In this document: positions 1 to 9,301 of the stretch, one piece after another
Numbering within the stretch: the stretch's first letter is position 1
Layout of the letters: each line of letters opens with the position of its first letter
Notes under the pieces: generated by a model
What the model saw: only the letters and a program-made list of their open reading frames with translations
Database searches by the model: none
Told to the model about the DNA's origin: nothing
Made by a program: the position numbers and the translations under genes
NCBI GenBank assembly: GCA_034423775.1
Contig: CP139918.1
Location: 3,348,001-3,412,000, forward strand
Length of the DNA stretch: 64,000 nucleotides
Direction: 5' to 3'
Origin: Alphaproteobacteria bacterium US3C007
Lineage (GTDB): Bacteria > Pseudomonadota > Alphaproteobacteria > Rhodobacterales > Rhodobacteraceae

Positions 1-584
1 ATCTCTTGAGTCACGAACGAAAAGCCATCCGCCCCAATAACAACCCCTGGCTGCGCGATAAAGCGATCCCCAATCCTCACACGCGCGCCAATTTTAACAC
101 CCTCTCGCAGGCGCGCATGATCACCCAAAACGCTAGAAGCGCCGATATGACAATAAGGGCCTATCAAAGAGTCATCGCCTATTTCAGCGTTTGGACCGAT
201 ATAACAGAAAGGACCGATGCAAAGGTTTCGCCCAAGCTTTGCGCTCGGATCAATCACTGCAGATGGGTGAATGCCCAGCGGTACAGATTGTCCAGGATCA
301 AGCATCTCGGATAGACCCGACAACGCAAATTTCGGGCGCGGCGCCAAAAGCGCTGCGCGTAATCCAAGCGCTTGCCAATCCGCCCCTTCACGCAGCATCG
401 CCATTTCAGCCGCACCTTCGCTAAGTTGGGCTTCATAGGCGGACGACATGGCCAGAGCCAGTTGGCCTTGCTTGGCGCTACTGGGTTCTGAGACGCTCTG
501 CACGCGCAAGTTCGGGTCCCCCTTCAGCGTAAGGCCGAGAGACGCCGCAATATCTTTAAGTGTATACGCGATTTTTTTTTCCAT
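1..584 (-). CDS. lpxD: LpxD, UDP-3-O-acylglucosamine N-acyltransferase (partial)
   Basis: Reading the minus strand from an ATG at 584 gives an open frame of 194 codons that runs off the window edge, so the C-terminal half is missing. The N-terminus (MEKKIAYTLKDIAASLGL) matches the LpxD uridine-binding domain. It is followed by left-handed beta-helix hexapeptide repeats (for example IDPSAKLGRNLCIGPFCYIG and later GVKIGARVRIGDRF) and by VVIGADGFSFV, the region where LpxD carries its catalytic loop. The family adds the second 3-hydroxyacyl chain to the UDP-glucosamine lipid A precursor at the inner membrane. The gene starts 11 bp after the L,D-transpeptidase stop, so the two may be co-transcribed. 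Codons 2-5 lie in a run of nine A residues, a slippage-prone start. Family assignment is firm; the 3' half cannot be checked. Confidence 0.93.
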   Translation of the reverse strand, partial: MEKKIAYTLKDIAASLGLTLKGDPNLRVQSVSEPSSAKQGQLALAMSSAYEAQLSEGAAEMAMLREGADWQALGLRAALLAPRPKFALSGLSEMLDPGQSVPLGIHPSAVIDPSAKLGRNLCIGPFCYIGPNAEIGDDSLIGPYCHIGASSVLGDHARLREGVKIGARVRIGDRFIAQPGVVIGADGFSFVTQE

Positions 585-595
585 TTCAGACTGGT

Positions 596-2218
596 TTAGC
601 CTTGCGTGGCCTCTAACGCCAGCCCTGCCATCCGTAAGGCCTCAAAAATACGCGCGTCACGGCCGTAAATATCGCGTCTGAACCCAATCCGTCCATCATA
701 TTCTGTAACAGCGGTGCGATAGATAATGTGAACAGGAACTGGGTTTTTAAGGATAATGCTGGCCTCTTTGCCCGCATCTAAAAGCCGGTAAAAATCGCCA
801 ACGGGATCGTAGCTTTGGTCTGACAATAGCTCAAACGCAAAATCAAAAGGCTGATGCAGGCGAATACAACCATGGCTGAAAGCCCGCGTTTCTTTCGCGA
901 ATAAGGCTTTAGAGGGAGTGTCATGCAAATAAATATTATGCGGGTTGGGCAGCATAAACTTTACCAACCCAAGCGCATTTGTTTGCGATGGCAGCTGCTT
1001 TAAATCAAAGGGGAAGCTGTCTTGATCATAGGCCAAAAAATTAACAAAGTCTCGATCAACAACCTGCCCGTCTGGATCATAAAGCGTAAGATAGCTATGC
1101 GCGCTTGGATCTTCCTGCAGCTCAGGCAAATATTCATTTAGCGTTATCGATTTTGGAACATTCCAAGTTGGATTTATAACCATATATTCCATTACATCTG
1201 AAAACTCTGGACTGCGCTGATCATCAATATCCGCGCCCACCACCGAGCGAGTTTGGAATCTTACCGCGCCGTTTTCTATCAACTTGACCGTGTAATCGGT
1301 TAAATTCACCACAATTTGGCGATTTTGTTTCGGATGATTAATCCAACGTTCCCGTTCCATGGCGACTTCTATAGATTGCAAGCGCTGCGATAGTGGAACG
1401 TTCAACTCAGCAATCGTATTGCTGCCGGCGATGCCGTCAGGCGATAACCCATGATCTTTTTGGAAGCGTTGAAGCGCCAACCGCAAATCACCATCAAACC
1501 GAGCAGAAGCCGTTTGCTTCAAGTAGCCCTGTGATATCAATCGGTTGCGAAGTTGAACAACTTGATCTCCCTCGGCACCTTTGGACAGCCGTTCATCTAA
1601 CAAAACCGGCCCCCATGGTGCATCCAGACGCGCCTTAAGCAGTTTTTGCCGCGCCTTCATCAGGTTCTTATAGGCGTCGCTTTGCGGTGGTAAGCTGTTT
1701 AAAACGGCTTTTGCCGGTTCTGACACAACCCGTTGCAAAAGCTCGCCTTGATTAATGCGCGGCAACTTTCGGAAGATCAATTCGTCCACTTTGCTGGGCT
1801 TTAAAAGACCGGCATGAACGTCTTTTGCGTATCGTAAAAAAGCCATTGTAAGCTGGCCTTCTAAGATACCCAATTGCCTTCCATCTTGGCTGCGCTTTTT
1901 AAAAAGCCCTAAATCAGCCCTATAGCGCCTCATAGGCAACGCGTGCAAATCAGCCTGTTCCAGCGCTGTGAATAAAGCCGTGCGTCGCTCAGTAGCGGCG
2001 GTTCCCTGCCCTATCCAAACCGGCATGAAATTCCGGTTTTGGTAAAAACCTTCAACTTCTTTTTCGCCTGCTACTTCTTCTAGCAAGCCCAATTTAAACG
2101 CAAAATCAGTCAGTTCAGCCCGCACGCTCTGCGCGAAAACCGTAAAAAAAATGACGCACAAAAAACACAGTTTAATAAAAAATGATCTTTTTATCTGCTC
2201 GTCCTGCTGGCCGACCAT
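596..2218 (-). CDS. L,D-transpeptidase, YcbB/LdtD type
   Basis: A 540-residue periplasmic protein. A hydrophobic signal or anchor (FFIKLCFLCVIFFTVFAQSVRA) follows the chosen ATG at 2218. A GTG start 63 bp upstream would add a stretch before the signal and is less likely. The order is an N-terminal YcbB scaffold-like region, a peptidoglycan-binding helix bundle around residues 210-270 (GDQVVQLRNRLISQGYL, LQRFQKDHGLSPDGIAGSNT) and a YkuD catalytic domain. The catalytic motif is HDTPSKALF followed by FSHGCIRLHQP, with the nucleophilic Cys in HGC. The family makes 3-3 cross-links in peptidoglycan. It is divergent from a YcbK-like gene, a pairing also known from E. coli ycbB-ycbK. lpxD lies directly downstream. 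Confidence 0.92.
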   Translation of the reverse strand: MVGQQDEQIKRSFFIKLCFLCVIFFTVFAQSVRAELTDFAFKLGLLEEVAGEKEVEGFYQNRNFMPVWIGQGTAATERRTALFTALEQADLHALPMRRYRADLGLFKKRSQDGRQLGILEGQLTMAFLRYAKDVHAGLLKPSKVDELIFRKLPRINQGELLQRVVSEPAKAVLNSLPPQSDAYKNLMKARQKLLKARLDAPWGPVLLDERLSKGAEGDQVVQLRNRLISQGYLKQTASARFDGDLRLALQRFQKDHGLSPDGIAGSNTIAELNVPLSQRLQSIEVAMERERWINHPKQNRQIVVNLTDYTVKLIENGAVRFQTRSVVGADIDDQRSPEFSDVMEYMVINPTWNVPKSITLNEYLPELQEDPSAHSYLTLYDPDGQVVDRDFVNFLAYDQDSFPFDLKQLPSQTNALGLVKFMLPNPHNIYLHDTPSKALFAKETRAFSHGCIRLHQPFDFAFELLSDQSYDPVGDFYRLLDAGKEASIILKNPVPVHIIYRTAVTEYDGRIGFRRDIYGRDARIFEALRMAGLALEATQG

Positions 2219-2506
2219 CGCTTTTCCCACCCTTGGTATTCCGTGTGCCTTTATAAAGCATATGTAGTTGATTGGAAGCACAGATCACGTCACTTTTTGG
2301 TGACGGATCTTTTAAAACTAACCCAATTTCACGGATTTTAGATTAAAAAGACCGCAGAATAGAGGCAAAAACTGCCCTAAAAAGTGTCAGACACAACCTA
2401 TCGGTAAATAAAATCTTGGCTAATGCTCTCTTTTATGGCAAGAAGCGATTTGTGGGTGAGCACGTTTTGATCGCCTGTGCGAAATATTTAAAAAGGGCTC
2501 TCGGGA

Positions 2507-3079
2507 ATGGATCACACGCAAAACTGCACCGCGATATCGCGACGCTTTTTGCTTGGTGCATTTGCGGCAACGCTCGTGTCGGCCGCGCCTACCTTTTCCA
2601 AAGCCGCTAGTTTCCTGCGCAGATCAGGCGATATTCGTAGCCTGAATATGTATTCAAAGCGCAGCGGCGAGCGGGTCAATACGGTCTACTGGATCGACGG
2701 GCATTATATTCCTGAGGCTATCGACGAAATCAATCGCATAATGCGAGATTGGCGTCGCAACGAAATTAAACAAATTGATTTGCGCACGATCGACATCATG
2801 GCAGCCAGTCACCGCCTTTTGGACACGGATGAGCCATATCAGCTGCTTTCTGGGTATCGCAGCGCTAAGACAAATGCGATGCTGCGCCGTCAATCGCGTT
2901 TGGTGGCCAAGAAATCTTTGCATATTTCTGGGCAAGCTGCGGATCTTCGACTGTCATCGCGATCAGTTCGTCAACTTTCCAAAGCTGCTAATTCTTGCAA
3001 GGCTGGCGGCGTTGGGCGTTATTCACGGTCAAATTTTGTCCATGTCGATTGTGGTCCCCTGCGCAGCTGGGGCAGATAA
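2507..3079 (+). CDS. YcbK-like DUF882 protein (M15-type peptidase fold)
   Basis: A 190-residue protein with a twin-arginine signal near the start (SRRFLLGAFAATLVSAAPTFSKA), so probably exported folded. The mature part carries the DUF882/M15 pattern: YQLLSGYRSAKTNAMLRR, then SLHISGQAADLRL (metal-ligand His and Asp positions of the D-Ala-D-Ala carboxypeptidase fold) and FVHVDCGPLRSW at the end (third ligand His). It is divergent from the L,D-transpeptidase 288 bp away, consistent with a peptidoglycan role. Family members are predicted murein peptidases, and the substrate here is inferred only. Length is typical for the family. Confidence 0.9.
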   Translation: MDHTQNCTAISRRFLLGAFAATLVSAAPTFSKAASFLRRSGDIRSLNMYSKRSGERVNTVYWIDGHYIPEAIDEINRIMRDWRRNEIKQIDLRTIDIMAASHRLLDTDEPYQLLSGYRSAKTNAMLRRQSRLVAKKSLHISGQAADLRLSSRSVRQLSKAANSCKAGGVGRYSRSNFVHVDCGPLRSWGR

Positions 3080-3266
3080 GCCCGGTTTAAATCACCTGAG
3101 ATGTGTTAAGCGATAGCCGTGCCAGCTGTATTGAATATTTGTTAATAAAATCTCTTTCAAGAAACGGGATTTAAAATTAAAAATTCTATCAAAATTAAAA
3201 TTTTAATCCCTAAAAGCGCTAAACAAAATCGCCTGCGGTCGTTTCTATTCCTGAAGGAGATCCGTC

Positions 3267-4634
3267 ATGCCAGCTTTTGAACTTAACAGAACATCCGATC
3301 TATCGGCAGCTATGACCTGTTCATCCGTTGCAGCCTCTCTTGAAGAGACCTCTTCCATTTCATCCAAAGCAGAGCTGGCCGAGATTGAAACGGGCGGTGC
3401 GTCAGATACTCAGTCTTTGATCAATCCTATCTTGTCAAAGCTGTTGATCAATCTGTTTCAAAAGGGCGAATACGAATCTGTTGTTTCATCCGCAGGCCAG
3501 CTTTTGAGCGAGTTTCCAGAGTCCATCTTTCTGCATAACGTTATGGCGGAAAGCTATTCGAAACTGGGACATGACGTAAAAGCAATTTTTCACTATGAAC
3601 AAGCGATCGAAATTAAACCCTGCCCCGCAGAACACAACATGCAACGGGACAACAAGGTCAACTATCATAACAACCTGGCCGTATCTCTCAAATCGCTTGG
3701 ATTGCTGGATAGATCAGAGCAACATTTAAAAGCTGCTCTTAAGATCAACCCGCGCTTCTCTCCTGCCTATAATAATTATGGTAACCTATTGAACGATCGC
3801 GCCGATATTAAGGGCGCGCAGGATTGTTTTTTGAAAGCGATTGATATCGATGAGAATAGTTTTCGCGCCTATTGGAACCTGCACTCTACGGTAAGCGATG
3901 CAGAAACTGCACAGGCAATTGTGGAAATGTGCCTCAAGGCAGAGCCTATGTATCGTGACGCAATTTTTACGCTAGCCGGTATGAACGCGTTCAAGGGCGA
4001 TCGAAGCCATTTTGACTCGTTAATGAAGAGCGAATTATCTGACGACCCAATCTTGAAAAGTATTGAATGGGTGTTGTCTTTGGAAGAAAAGCCCAGCTTA
4101 CATTTTAATCGCTGGTCGATTTTCGACCTTGCCACATCTTTATCAGACCAGTCACGCCCCTTTTATGAGTTTGGTGTTTGGATGGGAGACTCGTTCAGGT
4201 ATTTGATGAAGAGTTATGAAAAAGGATTTGGGTTTGATACGTTTGAGGGCCTGCCCGAAGATTGGCGATCTGTTCCCAAAGGGTCATATAGCAGCTTTGG
4301 AACAGTGCCAGAAATTCCCGGAGGTGAGTTCATCGTTGGTGAGTTTGACAAAACTTTACCAACCTTTTTTGCAACTGAACGCCCAAAAGCTGCATTGATA
4401 AATCTTGATGCAGATCTTTATGGATCAACCTTGAGCGCGCTTAAAAATGCACGATCTGTCATAGATGAACAGACGGTGATCATTTTTGATGAATTGATTA
4501 TCAACAAGGGTTGGCAGCAGGATGAGTTTAAGGCGTTAAATGAGTTTTGCGCGCTCTTTGATTTGCGATATGAAGTCCTTGCACTGTCTCTTTATACCAA
4601 ACAGGTGGTGACGCGAATTTTACCCGCAAGTTGA
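3267..4634 (+). CDS. TPR protein fused to a TylF-like SAM-dependent methyltransferase
   Basis: A 455-residue cytosolic protein with a strong ribosome site (gaaggag) upstream. Residues about 55-215 form tetratricopeptide repeats (for example NNLAVSLKSLGLLDRSEQHLKAALKINPRFSPAYNNYGNLL). The C-terminal third resembles the macrocin O-methyltransferase (TylF/MycF) fold: FYEFGVWMGDSFRYL as the SAM-binding motif I region, GFDTFEGLPEDW, INLDADLYGSTLSAL and VIIFDELI. TylF enzymes methylate sugars using a metal and SAM; the substrate here is unknown. The N-terminal 50 residues are Ser/Thr-rich and show no signal peptide. The gene converges on the type I secretion genes with a 98-bp gap, so a role in modifying a secreted glycan or protein is possible but unproven. 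Confidence 0.8.
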   Translation: MPAFELNRTSDLSAAMTCSSVAASLEETSSISSKAELAEIETGGASDTQSLINPILSKLLINLFQKGEYESVVSSAGQLLSEFPESIFLHNVMAESYSKLGHDVKAIFHYEQAIEIKPCPAEHNMQRDNKVNYHNNLAVSLKSLGLLDRSEQHLKAALKINPRFSPAYNNYGNLLNDRADIKGAQDCFLKAIDIDENSFRAYWNLHSTVSDAETAQAIVEMCLKAEPMYRDAIFTLAGMNAFKGDRSHFDSLMKSELSDDPILKSIEWVLSLEEKPSLHFNRWSIFDLATSLSDQSRPFYEFGVWMGDSFRYLMKSYEKGFGFDTFEGLPEDWRSVPKGSYSSFGTVPEIPGGEFIVGEFDKTLPTFFATERPKAALINLDADLYGSTLSALKNARSVIDEQTVIIFDELIINKGWQQDEFKALNEFCALFDLRYEVLALSLYTKQVVTRILPAS

Positions 4635-4732
4635 GCTTACCGTTTAAATAAAAAGGTTCGGATTTAGCTCGAAATGGACCATGAGGGCCCAAGCATATCG
4701 GGTCTTATTCCTGTCTTCGCCATTCCAAACGC

Positions 4733-6091
4733 TTAATCCCTAAAAGCACGCTTTTGAACACGCGCAACAGGTTGCGCGAGGTAATCCAGGACGGTCCTTT
4801 TTCCGGACAATATATTGAATTCTATTTCCATCCCAGGCCTTAAGCGAGGCAGGTCTTGAACAACCCCGGACGAGTTCCTTTTGATCGAGATTCTTGTGAA
4901 ATAAAACGACTTATCATATTTTGATGTCTTTATAACATCCGCAGAAATTCTTTGAACATAGCCATCCAAATTGGCAAATTGGTAAGAATCTTTGGTAGTT
5001 AAACGCAATTTCACTTTATCGCCTTGCGCAATATTGGGTAAATCCTTTGGATCAAGCTGCGCATGAACCATCAATTCAACAGCTTTTGGAATCAGCTCAG
5101 CAACAACCTCGCCCTTTTTAACCAAGGCATTTTCCGACATAAAATTTATCTGATTTATTACGCCACCAACAGGCGCATAAATTGAATGCCGTGCCAACGA
5201 AGTTTGTAGAATTGGCAATAGCAACAAAGTTTCGCTCAAGCTTGCCTTCAATTTGGCTTGCTCTGTTAATGCAGAAATGCGTTTGGCTTGCCGCATCTCT
5301 TTCTCTTGTTCTTGAAGTTCATGGCGCTGTGCCCGAACCTGTTCAAGCGCAAACGGCAGGGCAGCAGCTCTTGAAAGAGTCTCGGCATGCTCTTTGAGCA
5401 AGGTCAAAAGTTGAACCTTTGACCTCACACCTTTAGCCACGAGCTTTTCAACCTTTTTAAGGTGCAGCTCTTGAAGGCTTAAGATATACTGAAGTGCCTT
5501 ATCCTTTGCCTCGATACTTTTAATTTCACTGCTGCGCTGAAGAATTCGTTGTTTTAATATTGATATTTTCGCAGCAAACTCAGCCTGTTCAGAATGATAA
5601 AGCGCGATTTGATTTTGAATGAAATCTTGACTTGCATGCGTATCGAAACCAAAAAAATTTAGCTTATCAGAGGTAAGTTCCGCACATACACGCTGCAATT
5701 GAATTTTCAAATGGTCTCGCTTTAAAGCGGCCTGTTGATAGCGCATGCGCGCCTCACTTGAGTCCAATTCAAATAGGGCTTGCCCCTGTAGAACCCGATC
5801 ACCCGGCTTCACCAAACGCTTTAAAATCACCCCGGAAACGGCGGTCTGAACATGTTGGTTTGAATTTTTGGAAACCAGCACTCCATTGCCGCGCACAACG
5901 CGGTCAATTTCAAACGTTGCGGCCCAAAATAAAAGGCCACCAAGCAGCGCAATGATCGTTAAAAGCAAAGCAGAGTAAAACACAAAACGACCAAAAGGCT
6001 TTTTCGGGTGATCTTTACCGCCAATATCCGTCACACGCGCATCGCAGTCAGGTCTTCGCCATGAGATTGCTGGGATGTTGATCAGCAACAA
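4733..6091 (-). CDS. HlyD-family type I secretion membrane fusion protein
   Basis: A 452-residue adaptor. It has one transmembrane segment near residues 36-58 (FVFYSALLLTIIALLGGLLFWAA), then a lipoyl-like half-motif (VSGVILKRLVKPGDRVLQGQALFELDS), a long alpha-helical hairpin from about residue 110 to 285 and a second beta region (IYAPVGGVINQINF, VVAELIPKAVELMVHAQLDPKDLPNIAQGDKVKLRL). This is the standard plan of proteins that link an inner-membrane ABC exporter to TolC. The longest frame starts 44 bp inside the ABC gene; a GTG at 6034 would start 13 bp after that gene's stop and is an equally good start. No RTX cargo gene is in the window. Confidence 0.92.
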   Translation of the reverse strand: MLLINIPAISWRRPDCDARVTDIGGKDHPKKPFGRFVFYSALLLTIIALLGGLLFWAATFEIDRVVRGNGVLVSKNSNQHVQTAVSGVILKRLVKPGDRVLQGQALFELDSSEARMRYQQAALKRDHLKIQLQRVCAELTSDKLNFFGFDTHASQDFIQNQIALYHSEQAEFAAKISILKQRILQRSSEIKSIEAKDKALQYILSLQELHLKKVEKLVAKGVRSKVQLLTLLKEHAETLSRAAALPFALEQVRAQRHELQEQEKEMRQAKRISALTEQAKLKASLSETLLLLPILQTSLARHSIYAPVGGVINQINFMSENALVKKGEVVAELIPKAVELMVHAQLDPKDLPNIAQGDKVKLRLTTKDSYQFANLDGYVQRISADVIKTSKYDKSFYFTRISIKRNSSGVVQDLPRLRPGMEIEFNILSGKRTVLDYLAQPVARVQKRAFRD

Positions 6092-8162
6092 TCTGGCCCT
6101 GCTTAATCACCAACACGCGATCGGCAGCTTTGAACAAGGCGCTGCGATGGGTGACTATGATCATCGTTTTATCCGATCTCATATGGATAAGATTATCCGC
6201 AATATGACCCTCCGAGGCTGGATCCATTGCGCTCGTCGGTTCATCCAAAAGCAAAATTGAAGGGTCGTGCACGAATGCGCGGGCCAGGCTAACCGCTTGT
6301 CGTTGCCCTCCTGAAAGAACGGCTGTTTTATCAGAAAGACCGGCGATACCCTCAGACTGCTCGCGAGAGATCAAACCAGACAAACCCCAGAACTGGGCCA
6401 GCTTCGTCATATCGGCATCCGTATGACGCAGAGCGCCCGTTTGAATATTTTCTTGAATGCTGCCAGAAAACATCCATGTATCTTGCAACATCACACCAAT
6501 ATTCTGTTGCCTATCCTGTCGATCCAATTGCCGGACACTTACCCCATCCACCAAAACCTGCCCTGAACAGGGCTGCAAAACACCTGCAATCAACTTTAGG
6601 ATTGTTGACTTTCCGGATCCCATTTCACCAAGCAAAACAACGGTCTGACCCGCATAAATTTTAAACGATAAATTCGAAATTAAGGGTTTGGACCCGCCTT
6701 TAAATTTAAAACTGACATCGCGAAACTCGATCGCTCCCGATAATTGAGACCGGCTTATAGAAGATGTGCGGTAACGTTGGAGAGGGAAATCATGCAATAA
6801 ATCGTTCAACGAGGTATAAGCGCTGATCGCCGCATTTGCCCGAGTGAGCGCATGCGTCAATTGCGCCAATGGTGCCAAGGCGCGCCCACCCAAAATCACC
6901 GCAGCAATCAGTGCCCCTTGAGAAATATCACCGTTTTTTATCAGAAAAACACCAAAAACCACGGCAAAGACTTGTGCATATTGCTGCACCGACATTGAAA
7001 AATTTATGAGAAGCTGACCACAAGTTCGAGACGATGCACCAGTATCAAGCTGTTCGCGCAATGCCGCTAGGTAGCGTGTTTTCATCAAAGCACCAGCTCC
7101 AGTTACGCCCACAGTTTCAAGACCAGACAGGGTTTCAACCAAAATCGCTTGCTTTGCTATCGCATGTTGCTGAGAGAGCCGTGTGAAACGCGATAAAAAC
7201 GGCTGCATAACCACCCCCGCGACAAACACAACAGGCAGCGCAATAAGCCCTATATACGCCAAGGGCCCGGCTATTATCGAAATGACATAGAGAAAAAATA
7301 GCGCAAAGGGCAAATCAACCAAAAGCACCAGACTCGACGATGTGAAAAACTCGCGGAGGGCTTCATATTCGCGCACAACACCCGCCAGCATGCCTTTCTT
7401 AAGGGTGTATTCGGTTGCAGATAAAGATAGTATTCGATCAAAAATACGAACCGATACATCATAATCGGCAATGCGGCTTGCTTGATCGATAAACAAGGCT
7501 CGGATGTAACGGATCAAAAAATCAAAACCCAGAGCAATCACCACACCAACGGTTAGGGCGATTAAGCTTTCAATGGCAGCGTTTGGGATTACCCGATCAT
7601 AAACCGTCATTGTGAAGATCGAAATTGATAGCGCCAAAATATTTGTCATAATTGTGGCCAATAAAACTTGCCAATAAAGCCACTGGCTTTTTAGAAATGC
7701 CGAAAAAAACCAATGGCCTTTTTTCTTTTGCCATTCCGCATTGCTTAATTTCTGCACCCGGAGAACAACTCCGCAATAAAAAGCTTCAAAACGCGCATGC
7801 CCAATCCTTTCTGGATCAGTTCTATCGGCGTAACGCAGCAGGTTAACGCGTCCATAAGGCTCTACGCCTAATATCACAAAGGGATTGTTACTTTTGTCAA
7901 AGGCAATAAGTGGGCAAAGTTGATCCGGCAGATGCTCGATCGCACAATCAGCCAGCTGGGCACGAAAACCAAATCTCTCCAAGGCGGTGCAGGCTTCATA
8001 AACCCCAAACTCACCTTCTTTCACACCTGCAGAACATCGGATCGACGCAAGGCTTTGGTCGTGCTTATAAACGCGACAAATTTGTTGAACCGCACCCGCA
8101 AGGCAAAGCGGCGAGGCTGGCTGATCATTTCCCTTTGGAGGGCTTAATTTTGTATAATGCAT
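6048..8162 (-). CDS. Type I secretion ABC exporter with C39-like domain
   Basis: A 704-residue fused exporter. Residues about 15-135 form a C39-peptidase-like domain that lacks the catalytic Cys/His pair (the Cys position reads in LAGAVQQIC and the His position in NPFVILGV), as in HlyB, so it should dock cargo and not cleave a leader. Six membrane segments follow (about residues 160-440). The ATPase carries Walker A GEMGSGKST, signature LSGGQRQAVSLARAF, Walker B ILLLDEPTSAMD and the switch His in VTHRSAL. It energises export of an unfolded, C-terminally signalled protein through the HlyD partner encoded next to it and an outer-membrane TolC protein encoded elsewhere. Confidence 0.93.
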   Translation of the reverse strand: MHYTKLSPPKGNDQPASPLCLAGAVQQICRVYKHDQSLASIRCSAGVKEGEFGVYEACTALERFGFRAQLADCAIEHLPDQLCPLIAFDKSNNPFVILGVEPYGRVNLLRYADRTDPERIGHARFEAFYCGVVLRVQKLSNAEWQKKKGHWFFSAFLKSQWLYWQVLLATIMTNILALSISIFTMTVYDRVIPNAAIESLIALTVGVVIALGFDFLIRYIRALFIDQASRIADYDVSVRIFDRILSLSATEYTLKKGMLAGVVREYEALREFFTSSSLVLLVDLPFALFFLYVISIIAGPLAYIGLIALPVVFVAGVVMQPFLSRFTRLSQQHAIAKQAILVETLSGLETVGVTGAGALMKTRYLAALREQLDTGASSRTCGQLLINFSMSVQQYAQVFAVVFGVFLIKNGDISQGALIAAVILGGRALAPLAQLTHALTRANAAISAYTSLNDLLHDFPLQRYRTSSISRSQLSGAIEFRDVSFKFKGGSKPLISNLSFKIYAGQTVVLLGEMGSGKSTILKLIAGVLQPCSGQVLVDGVSVRQLDRQDRQQNIGVMLQDTWMFSGSIQENIQTGALRHTDADMTKLAQFWGLSGLISREQSEGIAGLSDKTAVLSGGQRQAVSLARAFVHDPSILLLDEPTSAMDPASEGHIADNLIHMRSDKTMIIVTHRSALFKAADRVLVIKQGQIVADQHPSNLMAKT

Positions 8163-8587
8163 AGCATTTGGGCCCAGCGGTTCCTGTTACGGACAAAAGC
8201 TGGCCAAGCTCTGACATAATTTTAGTCTGCGGTTAGCCAGAATTAGCCCCAAGCTTTTGAATTTTAGTTCTCAATCCATAGACCAATGAGGCTTAAGAAA
8301 AGTTTTATTGTTAAAATGCGTTGCAATCGTATTTCTATTCTGGGCATCACTTTGCGTATCTTTAGGTCACAAATAATAGCTTAAACGCACGAAATTCGCG
8401 TTGAAAATCAACTGATTTTTATCGACATCTAGGCATTTCAATTGAATTCAATTCAATTCTGGCAGACCATTTGCCTTTGCCGATCAAGTGAATTGGGACC
8501 CAAAATCAACATTGGCGGAAAGGTCATAACTCATAAAAAGGGAAGCTCTCTTAACTTGAAGCTGATCGGCTAACACGCATCATAAGC
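8163..8587. other. Intergenic stretch without a recognisable gene
   Basis: About 425 bp upstream of the exporter operon. It is AT-rich and should hold the exporter promoter. The only visible structure is a short direct iteration of aattc units around 8438-8459. No ORF with a ribosome site and no convincing hairpin was seen. Confidence 0.5.
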
Positions 8588-9067
8588 TCAATGCCAGTGT
8601 TTGCAAAGCGAAGGCTGCGCCTGCACGACCCTGATATTTATGGCAATCAGACGTAAATTAAGGGCAAGATCCATCGCAAAATTCAGTAGGATTAGTGCAA
8701 CCTCAGGGCGTACAAAATTGCAGGCCATTAAAAAAGCATCTTCACGCTGCCCCTCCAAAGCGTAGCCCAGAAAATTGACAAATCCCGATTCATCTCCACC
8801 AAGGGATTTACAATTCACACAATTTAAAACGAAGGGTCTGCGGCCATGGCTAGAACAGATTGCAAACACGCTTTCAAACGCCGAAAACGCCTGCTTTGCG
8901 CGGGTTGGTCCTAAACTTCGTGAAAATTCATTCCAAATTTCCGCCTGCGCCTCTGGCCCCGCCCACCAAAGCCGTAAATACCGAATACAAAGCGCCTCAT
9001 CAGGGGTTAGGTCTTGGACTAAGCCAACCGGCGCCGCCCCTCTGATACCCGCTAGATTTTCTGTCAT
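8588..9067 (-). CDS. Conserved-looking hypothetical protein, 159 aa
   Basis: Start chosen at the ATG at 9067 (MTENLAGIRG), which has an agaggtg ribosome site; an upstream in-frame start at 9157 has none. The protein has no signal peptide. Visible pieces are a PDEALCIRYLRLWWAGPEAQAEIW helix, a Cys pair in FVLNCVNCKSLGGDESGFV and a helical end with two Arg residues. The CxxC next to LGGDE and the run REDAFLMACNFVRPEVALILLNFA suggest a compact helical protein, perhaps regulatory. I do not recognise a named family and assign no function. It stands alone between the exporter operon and the iron-binding protein. Confidence 0.7.
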   Translation of the reverse strand: MTENLAGIRGAAPVGLVQDLTPDEALCIRYLRLWWAGPEAQAEIWNEFSRSLGPTRAKQAFSAFESVFAICSSHGRRPFVLNCVNCKSLGGDESGFVNFLGYALEGQREDAFLMACNFVRPEVALILLNFAMDLALNLRLIAINIRVVQAQPSLCKHWH

Positions 9068-9266
9068 GTGACACCTCTTCTCATTCAGACAATACCAACG
9101 GATCTTAGTAAGGCTTTTACCTGCTCGCGCGCCCGTGAAGCTGGGCAAGGGCTGCAACGAATTGCAAAAGAAAACAGATCTCTTTAACGGAGCTTCATCT
9201 ACCCCGGCCCAAAACCACCCCTACCCGGCCATGATTTAATTTGACAGGAACGCGGCGTGATAGGCC

Positions 9267-9288
9267 GGCCCAGCTTTAATACTGGGCC
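9267..9288 (-). terminator. Possible terminator hairpin after the iron-binding protein gene
   Basis: A 7-bp GGCCCAG/CTGGGCC inverted repeat with an 8-nt loop, beginning 13 bp after the stop codon of the iron-binding protein gene. There is no U-tract after it, so it may be a 3' stabilising hairpin. Confidence 0.4.
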
Positions 9289-9301
9289 CAGCACGATGTG
9301 C

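Noticed and set aside
6048..8162. Active C39 leader peptidase in the exporter
   Set aside because: The catalytic Cys and His positions are replaced, so it is a C39-like docking domain.
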